A stretch of 6,041 bases of DNA. It comes from Ruminococcus sp. (GTDB lineage Bacteria > Bacillota_A > Clostridia > Oscillospirales > Ruminococcaceae). The stretch covers positions 1-6,041 of the forward strand of contig JAFOMV010000115.1 of assembly GCA_017418765.1 (NCBI GenBank), read 5' to 3'. A program made the translations under genes and the position numbers. Under the pieces are notes generated by a model. That model saw nothing but the letters and a program-made list of their open reading frames with translations. It made no database searches and was not told the DNA's origin. Of this stretch, positions 1 through 5,658 are shown piece after piece (the first letter of the stretch is position 1; every line of letters starts with the position of its first letter).

Positions 1-120
1 AAAAAATCTGTCGGCGCATCTTCAGCACAAGCTTTGTGCGGTGTTGCCTTAAAAAACGCTCAGGGGCATTGTGTTTATACGGATGTTAAGCTAAATCAGA
101 ATGTGTGGAGGAGAATTTGC
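1..120. other. Left-edge sequence without a recognised gene, containing a short hairpin
   Basis: No gene can be named here. A perfect hairpin (GCACAA, loop GCT, TTGTGC; 25-39) is bracketed by an A6 run at 1-6 and another A6 run at 51-56. On the minus strand the hairpin is followed, after about 18 nt, by a T6 run at the window edge. Plus frame 1 stays open from base 1 to a TGA at 127-129 (42 codons, no internal Met), so it could be the 3' end of a gene that starts to the left. Its translation matches nothing I know, and the stop falls inside a palindrome. The hairpin could equally be part of a mobile-element end or a dispersed repeat. Confidence 0.3.
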
Positions 121-146
121 AGGGACTGATGCCCACATCAGTCCCT
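121..146. repeat. Perfect palindromic repeat unit 1 (11-bp stem, 4-nt loop)
   Basis: AGGGACTGATG (121-131) and CATCAGTCCCT (136-146) are exact reverse complements around the loop CCCA. No T-run follows on either strand, so it does not look like an intrinsic terminator. Its core GCCCACATC (131-139) recurs inverted at 171-179, which suggests that it and the next unit are two copies of one palindromic intergenic element in opposite orientation. Confidence 0.65.
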
Positions 147-162
147 TAGATCAACATGAAGG

Positions 163-193
163 CACGGGGCGATGTGGGCGTCCCCCCCTACAT
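163..193. repeat. Palindromic repeat unit 2, inverted relative to unit 1, with TGTAGGG end
   Basis: GATG (171-174) pairs with CGTC (179-182, one G-T wobble) around the loop TGGG. After a single mismatch the stem continues as GGGG (166-169) with CCCC (184-187). Read on the minus strand the unit begins TGTAGGGGGG and carries GCCCACATC, the same core as unit 1. A third TGTAGGG palindrome lies at 5627-5650. I recall TGTAGGG-type palindromes as common intergenic repeats in ruminococci and relatives, but could not check that here. Confidence 0.5.
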
Positions 194-200
194 TTCCAAT

Positions 201-323
201 TTATCGAATATGCGGCAAATTATGATTTTTGTCAGCAGCAATTATAGCCTTGCGCTCGCCCTTACTAAGCTTCTGTCCTGCATTGAGTTCAGTTAAAGCA
301 AAGCCGCTTTTGTGATTGCCGTT
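201..323 (-). pseudogene. Possible decayed coding remnant, unidentified
   Basis: On the minus strand a frame is open for 40 codons from 323 down to a TAA at 203-201, and its translation has ordinary protein-like composition (it includes LNAGQKLSKGERKAIIAAD). It has no Met start and begins right after an in-frame TAA at 326-324. A second minus-strand frame starts with ATG at 360, reads MEQLITRIGKEIKRQSQKR and stops at 291-289, so a frameshift near 320-325 could once have joined the two. No ribosome binding site precedes the ATG at 360. I do not recognise the family. It may be the tail of a lost accessory gene, or chance. Confidence 0.25.
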
Positions 324-449
324 TTATTTCTTTCCCTATCCGTGTGATAAGCTGTTCCATCAGCGGAAAATTTATACAAAATGCAATAAAGCAGGCATTT
401 CATACTAAACGCAATATGCGATATTTCATAAAAATTTGTTCATTTTTTA

Positions 450-478
450 TTGACAATTACTTAATTATGAGTTATAAT
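450..478 (+). promoter_or_regulatory. Consensus housekeeping-sigma promoter for the regulator-kinase-protease operon
   Basis: TTGACA (450-455) and TATAAT (473-478) match the sigma-70/sigma-A consensus at all twelve positions and are separated by the optimal 17 bp. Transcription would start near 485, giving a leader of about 36 nt before the ATG at 521. The octamer AATTACTT occurs at 455-462 and 488-495, 33 bp apart, on either side of the -10 element. A palindrome GTAAT-A-ATTAC (483-493) covers the predicted start point. These could be operator sites, but the region is very AT-rich and chance is possible. Confidence 0.85.
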
Positions 479-520
479 AAATGTAATAATTACTTTGTGC
501 AGAAAGAAGGTAGATCCACT

Positions 521-1228
521 ATGACAAACGATAAAGGCTTAAAGGTCCTCATTGTTGACGATGATAAGAATATATGCGATCTTTTAAGGCTATACCTTGA
601 AAAAGACGGCTACAGCGTACTTCTTTGCCACGACGGTGATGATGCGGTCGTAAAATTCAAAGCGCTCTCACCTGATATGGTACTGCTTGATATAATGCTG
701 CCCGGTAAGGACGGCTGGCAGGTCTGCCGTGAGATAAGAAAGATCTCAAATGTCCCGATAATCATGATAACCGCTAAGGGTGAGACTATCGACAAGGTCA
801 TCGGTCTTGAACTCGGTGCTGATGATTATATCGTCAAGCCATTCGATGCTAAGGAAGTCATAGCTCGTATCAATGCTGTAACAAGGCGTGTCGGCGCCGG
901 CGTTGCTGAGCCTGAACAGAAAGAAGTACACTATGACAAGCTTTCTGTCAATATGGACAGCTATGAACTTAAAGTCAATGGAAAAATTATCGAGACCCCT
1001 CCTAAGGAACTGGAACTTCTTTATTACCTTGCTTCAAATCCGAACAGAGTTTATACACGTGATCAGCTCCTTGATGAAGTATGGGGCTTTGAATACTACG
1101 GCGATTCACGTACTATAGACGTACACATAAAGCGTCTTCGTGAAAAGCTGGAGGGTATTTCTGATAAGTGGTCTCTGAAAACCGTATGGGGCGTTGGTTA
1201 TAAGTTTGAAGCTGACGAGGAAGAATAA
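521..1228 (+). CDS. OmpR/PhoB-family two-component response regulator
   Basis: The product (235 aa) is a DNA-binding response regulator. An N-terminal receiver domain (about 8-120) has the acidic pair D13/D14, phosphoacceptor D57 in VLLDIMLPGKDG, T84 and K106 in the KPF motif. A winged-helix domain (about 135-231) ends in the typical VWGVGYKF strand and contains the RTIDVHIKRLREKL recognition helix. I chose ATG 521 because AGAAGG lies 10 nt upstream and the promoter starts transcription near 485. The frame continues upstream to an ATG at 344, but that start lies before the promoter. The kinase encoded next is its likely partner. The family and domain order are clear. Target genes cannot be read from the sequence, although its own operon is a natural candidate. 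Confidence 0.95.
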   Translation: MTNDKGLKVLIVDDDKNICDLLRLYLEKDGYSVLLCHDGDDAVVKFKALSPDMVLLDIMLPGKDGWQVCREIRKISNVPIIMITAKGETIDKVIGLELGADDYIVKPFDAKEVIARINAVTRRVGAGVAEPEQKEVHYDKLSVNMDSYELKVNGKIIETPPKELELLYYLASNPNRVYTRDQLLDEVWGFEYYGDSRTIDVHIKRLREKLEGISDKWSLKTVWGVGYKFEADEEE

Positions 1229-1256
1229 CAGTCAGCTGAAAATATCGACAAGCTAT

Positions 1257-1280
1257 GGGGACGTAATGTCCCCTTGTTTT
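1257..1280 (+). terminator. Weak terminator or attenuator hairpin between regulator and kinase genes
   Basis: GGGGAC (1257-1262) pairs perfectly with GTCCCC (1268-1273) around the loop GTAAT and is followed by TTGTTTT (1274-1280). It lies 28 nt after the regulator stop and 22 nt before the kinase start. The stem is short but GC-rich and the T-run is interrupted, so partial termination is more likely than full. It could lower the kinase-to-regulator ratio, or it may simply protect the mRNA 3' end. Confidence 0.45.
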
Positions 1281-1302
1281 GTATACACAGAGGTGATAGG
1301 TT

Positions 1303-2757
1303 TTGAAAAACAGCAAAAGTTCTTACTACAGGCTTCTCGTAATGACTACGTTCATAATAGTATCGCTCATAGCTTTGCTTGGAGTACTTATGGTCTCTTT
1401 CAGTTCAGATATCTATAAGGACGCAGAATTCAGTCAGCTCAACAAAACAGGCGATATTTTCATAAGCTGCTTTAAGGACGAATACTACCGCACGGATAAT
1501 ATGTCATCGGAATATATGAACTTCCTTTGCAGGAGCTTTTCCTGCAATAACACTTACACCATATACGTCTATGATGAACATGGCAATTGTGTAGTGACAA
1601 GCGCTGAACCTCAGGGCGAACACGTGGGAGATAATTCCCTATCAGCCGCAATGATATCAAAGCTGGATGAAAAGGATTTCCTTGACTTCGACAGGAGCCA
1701 TATATCCAAAAATGAGCCGTATATGCTGTATGCTACACACTTTTTTGCAAAGGGTCAGGATGCTCTTGCTCCCAAAGCGATGTATGCCGCATTTTATAAA
1801 AGATCAGATAACATCAATAACTTTTCCATAAAGGTATCGATAGTTTATGCTGCTCTCGGAATTATTACGGTTCTTCTTACATATCTTCTTTTAAAGAGAA
1901 AAATCCGCCGCCTATCCGCTTATGAGTACGATTTCATGCGAATATCCGAAATGTATGCACGTGGAGATTTCTCTGAGACGATCAGCACTGATGTCCCCGG
2001 CACAAACAAGGAAATAGCCGAATACGTTAATGCTATCGCTGCCAACGTTGCAAGCAGCGAGGAGACCTCCAAAACCTTTATAGCAAATGTTTCTCACGAA
2101 CTGAGAACGCCTATGACGACTATCGGCGGATTCGTTGACGGTATTCTCGATGGCACTATCCCAAAATCACGGCAAAACGAATACCTTGTACTCGTATCAA
2201 AAGAAATAAAGCGTCTAAGGATACTTATAAGCTCCATGCTCAATATGTCACGTTTTGAATCAGGAACGCTCTCTCCAAATTTCAGAAATACCAATATCAC
2301 TGACCTTGTGATACAGACAGTACTCATGTTTGAGAAAAAGATAGATGATAAGCACCTTGAAGTTGAAGGACTCGGCAGTTCAAGGATAGACGCTGAGGTA
2401 GATGCCGACCTGATGCAGCAGGTAATATACAACCTCGTTGAAAATGCCGTTAAATTTATCAATGAAAGAGGTACTCTCTCATTCAGATTTGAGAATCTGG
2501 ACGGTCTCGTTACCATAGGCATAAAGAATACCGGCGAGGGTCTTACAAACGATGAGATATCCCAGGTTTTCGACAGATTCTACAAGACTGATTCATCACG
2601 AGGCAAAGATACAACAGGTCTGGGGCTCGGTCTTTCTATATCACGTAAGATAGTCCACCTCCATGACGGACACATAGTAGTAAAAAGCGTGTACGGTGAA
2701 TACACCGAATTTCTCATTCAGATACCTGAAAAACGCAGTAACGCCAAGAAAGGATAA
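1303..2757 (+). CDS. Membrane sensor histidine kinase, partner of the upstream response regulator
   Basis: The product (484 aa) autophosphorylates on a histidine and passes the phosphate to the regulator. It has TM1 (about 11-33), an extracytoplasmic sensor (about 34-175), TM2 (about 176-197), a degenerate HAMP-like linker (about 198-250), HisKA with H265 in SHELRTP, and HATPase_c (about 365-478) with N-box N377/N381, G1 box NTGEG (409-413), F-box DRFYK and G2 box GLGLGLS. The G1 box starts with Asn where Asp is more usual. All four cysteines of the protein (56, 76, 81, 96) lie in the sensor. The stretch IYVYDEHGNCVVTS followed by HVG recalls a Cache/PAS-like fold. The start is TTG: GAGGTGAT at 1290-1297 is an excellent ribosome binding site 5 nt upstream, and the next Met (residue 14) would cut TM1. 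The ligand is unknown. Confidence 0.94.
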   Translation: MKNSKSSYYRLLVMTTFIIVSLIALLGVLMVSFSSDIYKDAEFSQLNKTGDIFISCFKDEYYRTDNMSSEYMNFLCRSFSCNNTYTIYVYDEHGNCVVTSAEPQGEHVGDNSLSAAMISKLDEKDFLDFDRSHISKNEPYMLYATHFFAKGQDALAPKAMYAAFYKRSDNINNFSIKVSIVYAALGIITVLLTYLLLKRKIRRLSAYEYDFMRISEMYARGDFSETISTDVPGTNKEIAEYVNAIAANVASSEETSKTFIANVSHELRTPMTTIGGFVDGILDGTIPKSRQNEYLVLVSKEIKRLRILISSMLNMSRFESGTLSPNFRNTNITDLVIQTVLMFEKKIDDKHLEVEGLGSSRIDAEVDADLMQQVIYNLVENAVKFINERGTLSFRFENLDGLVTIGIKNTGEGLTNDEISQVFDRFYKTDSSRGKDTTGLGLGLSISRKIVHLHDGHIVVKSVYGEYTEFLIQIPEKRSNAKKG

Positions 2758-2759
2758 TT

Positions 2760-4523
2760 ATGGAAGAAAGAGACAATAATATCATGCCTCAGGGCAATAT
2801 ATATGATGAAAAAACTGTTCCGCTCGGAGAGCAGTATCCATCAGCACAAAATGATACATCAGTCAGTCACTATGGTGCAATGCCTGATATCCACGATCCG
2901 GCAATGCAGAACGCTGACAATGTGAATGGTAATGTTAATAATATCTCTGTACCTCAACCAGACAAGATATACGGCAGCGATGATAATATCGGCAGTCAGC
3001 CGCAGGATTCAGCCAGCCTTTCGTCAAGCCGGTCCGCTTTTCTGAATGAACAGCCAACTGTAAGCCCTGAGCCTGCCGATCAGGCACAGGAAATATACAA
3101 CAGCTCCGCTTCGGCAGAAAATACCATAAACAATAACAGCTGCCATAACACAGCCAATTATTACGCCGGCGGCCCAGCAAACAATACATCCGTACCGCCG
3201 CAGCAAACTCCGCCTCCGCAAAAGCCGGTGTATGATAAATTCATGTATGAACCTATAGGTTTTGCAGGCTATGACAACAGAGCTCATATTCCGCCTGAAT
3301 ATCCATACAATAACATCACTGCTTCAAATGGTGAAGATACTGACGAGCTCCCCGACAAGCCCGATGACAAAACCGCAATAAGGCTTTTATCAGCCCTTAT
3401 CGCCTGCTGTCTGCTTGTATCTGTGATAGGTATAGTCTATGACGTCGCAAACAGCAAACAGGCTATGAAAAGATTCAAAAGCTCAGGCAGTGTAGTGCTG
3501 TACAGTGAAAAAAAGCCCGAAAGTGCAAAGGAGCTTGAAGACTACAAGGACAAAAACGGCAGATATACCACTGAAGGTGTAGCTAAGCTTGTACGCCCGT
3601 CAATAGTTGAGATATATACATACACTGACCCTGCACATAAAGACTTAGTCGGCACAGGTTCAGGCGTAGTTATCTCAAAGGATGGATATATAGTAACAAA
3701 TGCTCATGTCCTTGAGCCAAACGGATACCACACCATTCAGACACTTGATGAGGAAGACTACAGTGCCACTATAATTGGCCGTGATGTGAAAACGGATATT
3801 GCAGTTATAAAGGTCAGCGCAAAAGACCTTACTCCTGCTGTATTGGGCGATTCTGATGAGTCAGTTGTCGGTGAACAGGTAGTTGCTATCGGCAACCCTG
3901 CAAACCTCACCAGCACAGTTACAGACGGTATCATATCTGCTATCAACCGTAAGATAAGGAGCGACTCCACAGGCTTCCAGATGGACTGCATACAGACAAA
4001 TGCAGATATCAGCCCCGGAAACTCAGGCGGTGCTCTTGTAAATATGTATGGTCAGGTAATAGGTATCACCTCGTCAAAATATGTAAGCTCAATGGTAGAG
4101 GGACTGGGTTTCGCTATAACTATCAACGAAGCAAAGCCTATCATCCAGGAACTTTTAGATAACGGCTTCATTGCAGGACGTTTCAGAATAGGCATAACCC
4201 TCATAGATATGTCCAACGCTTCAAAGCGTACAACAATTGAGGAAGCTATAAAAATGGATCTCCCCGAGAACTTCAAGGGAGTTTACATCCAGAGCATAGA
4301 CAAGGACAGCGATATCGCCAAGACCAAGCTGAAAGAAGGCGATTTCATTACTGAGATAGACGGCGAAAAGATATCTACATATGATGAACTTTACGAGGCC
4401 ATCTCAGGCAAATTTGAAGCAGGAGATACCGTTCCTGCCAAATGTGCTCACCTTGAAAAAAGCGGTATCAGCTACTATGATATCGAGTTCAAGCTGATGG
4501 TGGACACATCAGGCAATTACTGA
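2760..4523 (+). CDS. Membrane-anchored HtrA/DegP-like serine protease with PDZ domain
   Basis: The product (587 aa) is an S1C-family trypsin-like protease expected to degrade misfolded proteins outside the membrane. In order it has a long Asn/Gln/Ser/Pro-rich, probably disordered cytoplasmic tail (1-205), one TM helix (about 206-227), a linker, the protease domain (about 270-470) and a single PDZ domain (about 475-580). The catalytic triad is complete: H316 in TNAHV, D346 in KTDIAVIKV and S422 in GNSGG. The start ATG lies 2 nt after the kinase stop, and AAAGGA (2749-2754) overlaps the end of the kinase gene, so the two are likely translationally coupled. The core resembles Bacillus HtrA proteins, but the tail is much longer. 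Placement behind a two-component system suggests an envelope-stress role; this is inference. Confidence 0.93.
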   Translation: MEERDNNIMPQGNIYDEKTVPLGEQYPSAQNDTSVSHYGAMPDIHDPAMQNADNVNGNVNNISVPQPDKIYGSDDNIGSQPQDSASLSSSRSAFLNEQPTVSPEPADQAQEIYNSSASAENTINNNSCHNTANYYAGGPANNTSVPPQQTPPPQKPVYDKFMYEPIGFAGYDNRAHIPPEYPYNNITASNGEDTDELPDKPDDKTAIRLLSALIACCLLVSVIGIVYDVANSKQAMKRFKSSGSVVLYSEKKPESAKELEDYKDKNGRYTTEGVAKLVRPSIVEIYTYTDPAHKDLVGTGSGVVISKDGYIVTNAHVLEPNGYHTIQTLDEEDYSATIIGRDVKTDIAVIKVSAKDLTPAVLGDSDESVVGEQVVAIGNPANLTSTVTDGIISAINRKIRSDSTGFQMDCIQTNADISPGNSGGALVNMYGQVIGITSSKYVSSMVEGLGFAITINEAKPIIQELLDNGFIAGRFRIGITLIDMSNASKRTTIEEAIKMDLPENFKGVYIQSIDKDSDIAKTKLKEGDFITEIDGEKISTYDELYEAISGKFEAGDTVPAKCAHLEKSGISYYDIEFKLMVDTSGNY

Positions 4524-4528
4524 TGACC

Positions 4529-4924
4529 TTACATCAGCGATCCAGGTCTCTTTGTATTTACACCGCATACTCCTCCTGCACATCCCGAAACGATAAGCAG
4601 GAGGAGTTTTTTTATACCTGCTGTCTCTGCTGAAAGGGCAAGTCCCGCAAAAAATAATACAGCAAACATTACCGCACCGCATATAAGGCCGCATACAGCT
4701 CCCCTGCGGCGTCTGTATCTGCCGCATATATAAGAACCCGTGTAAGAACCTACAGCAACCGCAGCAGCCGACAGAGCGCTTGTCAGCCCCATATCCTTCA
4801 GCACGAAAAATATCAAAGCTGAAAAAATACAAGAACACACAGCAGATACAGCAAGTCCGATAATTGCTGATACTATAATGCTGACTGACAAGTTTTCCCA
4901 CAATCTGAATTTATATTTACGCAT
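4529..4924 (-). CDS. Small TIGR04086-like membrane protein, function unknown
   Basis: The product (131 aa) is highly hydrophobic with about four membrane segments (about 14-42, 47-68, 76-98, 106-122), a basic RRRR turn at 71-74 and a glycine-rich end SGCAGGVCGVN (113-123). Size, topology and the small C-terminal GG-GVN motif fit the TIGR04086 family, which I know from clostridia, typically near yajC, as here. No biochemical role is known to me. The ATG at 4924 follows GGAGG (4934-4930) by 5 nt. That site forms part of a perfect hairpin stem, so translation may be restrained. The stop is 5 nt from the convergent protease stop. No own promoter is evident, so it is probably expressed by read-through from yajC. 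It has seven cysteines, an unusually high number. Confidence 0.8.
   Translation of the reverse strand: MRKYKFRLWENLSVSIIVSAIIGLAVSAVCSCIFSALIFFVLKDMGLTSALSAAAVAVGSYTGSYICGRYRRRRGAVCGLICGAVMFAVLFFAGLALSAETAGIKKLLLLIVSGCAGGVCGVNTKRPGSLM
4569..4613 (+). terminator. Strong intrinsic terminator of the rightward operon, inside the convergent gene
   Basis: ACTCCTCCTGC (4569-4579) and GCAGGAGGAGT (4597-4607) form a perfect 11-bp stem with a 17-nt loop, and the last base begins a T7 run (4607-4613). It lies 45 nt beyond the protease stop. The same DNA encodes residues 107-119 of the minus-strand membrane protein. On the minus strand no T-run follows the hairpin, so it should stop only rightward transcription. 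Confidence 0.88.
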
Positions 4925-4966
4925 AAAAACCTCCGCATACGATCTTTTGTAAATCCTATGCGGAGG
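4925..4966 (-). promoter_or_regulatory. Terminator-like hairpin behind yajC that buries the next gene's ribosome binding site
   Basis: On the minus strand CCTCCGCATA (4966-4957) and TATGCGGAGG (4939-4930) form a perfect 10-bp stem with a 17-nt loop, followed by T5 (4929-4925) and then directly by the ATG of the TIGR04086-like gene. It therefore looks like an intrinsic terminator for yajC. The right arm is also the GGAGG ribosome binding site of the following gene, paired to CCTCC. On the plus strand the same stem is followed by TAATCTTTTTT (4967-4977), so it may also act as a back-up rightward terminator. Confidence 0.75.
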
Positions 4967-4975
4967 TAATCTTTT

Positions 4976-5479
4976 TTATTCTTCGTCTGATGACTTCTTA
5001 GACTTCTTTCCCTTAGCTGTATCATCGGCAACTCCTGCTGAAGCAAAAGGAGACTTCTTAGCAGGCTTATCAGCCTTCATACGCTCAGCGGCTGTTACAT
5101 TTTCAGTTATAGCCCAGTTCTTTATTCTGAGTTTATGTTTAGCACCGCCTGTTTCGATAACAACAGTATCATCACCGATGCTTACAACGATACCAACGAT
5201 ACCGCCGCCTGTTACTATCTCATCACCGACCTGTATATTTGCCTGCATATCCTTCATTTCCTGATCACGTTTTTTCTGTGGTCTAATGGCAACGAAATAA
5301 AGCAGAGCAAAAAGAATGATCATTGGCAGACCCATACTCATAAAAGCTGATGATGTTGACATCTGCTGCTGTGGAGCTGAAGAAGCATCTTCAGCAAAAG
5401 CAGTCATTGCTGAGCTGACTGCTATAGCTGCTGTAGACAATCCTGAAGCAGCAATACCTATGATTTTTTTCTTATTCAT
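4976..5479 (-). CDS. yajC: Preprotein translocase accessory subunit YajC, with extended N and C termini
   Basis: The product (167 aa) is the small Sec-associated membrane protein that joins SecD/SecF at the SecYEG channel. The TM helix (about 47-65) is followed by the hallmark RPQKKR (66-71) and then a cytoplasmic domain with GDEIVTGGGIVG (85-96). It is longer than the usual 85-115 aa. The N-terminus (1-29) looks like a signal peptide (KKK, a hydrophobic Ala/Ile stretch, A-F-A before E30), and the tail (about 135-167) is rich in Lys, Ala and Ser. I chose ATG 5479 because TGGAGA lies 5 nt upstream. An in-frame ATG at 5491 would add four residues, but it overlaps that ribosome binding site and has a weaker one of its own. 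No neighbouring secDF is visible. Confidence 0.93.
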   Translation of the reverse strand: MNKKKIIGIAASGLSTAAIAVSSAMTAFAEDASSAPQQQMSTSSAFMSMGLPMIILFALLYFVAIRPQKKRDQEMKDMQANIQVGDEIVTGGGIVGIVVSIGDDTVVIETGGAKHKLRIKNWAITENVTAAERMKADKPAKKSPFASAGVADDTAKGKKSKKSSDEE

Positions 5480-5522
5480 AATTATCTCCATTCTGCCTTA
5501 CGGCATAATAATACTAAAGAAG

Positions 5523-5551
5523 ATTATACCATATATCGGGCGATAATGCAA
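5523..5551 (-). promoter_or_regulatory. Extended -10 promoter for yajC
   Basis: On the minus strand TATAAT (5528-5523) is preceded by TGG (5531-5529), the extended -10 motif. A weak -35, TTGCAT (5551-5546), lies 17 bp upstream. The predicted start near 5516 gives a leader of about 37 nt before the ATG at 5479. The spacer holds a palindrome TATCG-GG-CGATA (5534-5545, plus strand), a possible operator. Confidence 0.75.
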
Positions 5552-5562
5552 GTGATTTTATC

Positions 5563-5636
5563 AAAAAAGTCCCTCAGCTGTAGCTCGCCATGAGTAAACG
5601 TACAGTCTTTCGGCATAACCTCTTACTGTAGGGAAC
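5563..5636 (-). terminator. Possible second, long-loop terminator behind rplQ
   Basis: On the minus strand GTTCCCTACAG (5636-5626) can pair with CTGAGGGAC (5577-5569), leaving two bulged bases, and T6 (5568-5563) follows at once. The loop is long (about 48 nt) and could fold internally. This may be a back-up terminator insulating yajC from the ribosomal operon, but the bulges and loop length make it uncertain. Confidence 0.3.
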
Positions 5637-5650
5637 GGCGCCCCTGCCGT
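5627..5650. repeat. Short palindromic TGTAGGG repeat, third copy
   Basis: The element reads TGTAGGGAACGGCG (5627-5640) and then CCCCTGCCGT. ACGGC (5635-5639) and GCCGT (5646-5650) form a small hairpin that a G-T pair can extend. The TGTAGGG start followed by a GC-rich palindrome matches the style of the minus-strand unit at 163-193, so both probably belong to one dispersed intergenic repeat type. Confidence 0.4.
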
Positions 5651-5658
5651 ATGGATAT

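Noticed and set aside
344..520. An N-terminal extension of 59 residues on the response regulator, from an ATG at 344
   Set aside because: It lies upstream of and across the consensus promoter, lacks a ribosome binding site, and the added residues do not belong to the receiver domain. ATG 521 has a good site and gives the normal family length.
2094..2522. A 142-codon open frame on the minus strand inside the kinase gene
   Set aside because: It is antisense to the conserved HisKA/HATPase region, has no recognisable domain and fits codon-bias shadowing.
2499..2541. Asn instead of Asp at the start of the kinase G1 box (NTGEG) as a sign of an inactive kinase
   Set aside because: All other catalytic boxes are intact, and Asn at this position is, to my knowledge, tolerated in many Firmicute kinases.
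4507..4537. Small hairpins CATCAG/CTGATG around the protease stop as a bidirectional terminator
   Set aside because: Stems are 5-6 bp with no T-run on either strand, and the nearby 11-bp stem with T7 is a far better terminator.
4509..4901. A 130-codon minus-strand frame overlapping the TIGR04086-like gene in another frame
   Set aside because: It is rich in Cys, Arg and Tyr without a coherent domain, overlaps the protease end, and lacks the GGAGG site that supports the frame starting at 4924.
5480..5491. Upstream ATG (5491) as the yajC start
   Set aside because: The TGGAGA site that best serves ATG 5479 overlaps this codon, and four extra residues add nothing to the signal-like N-terminus.
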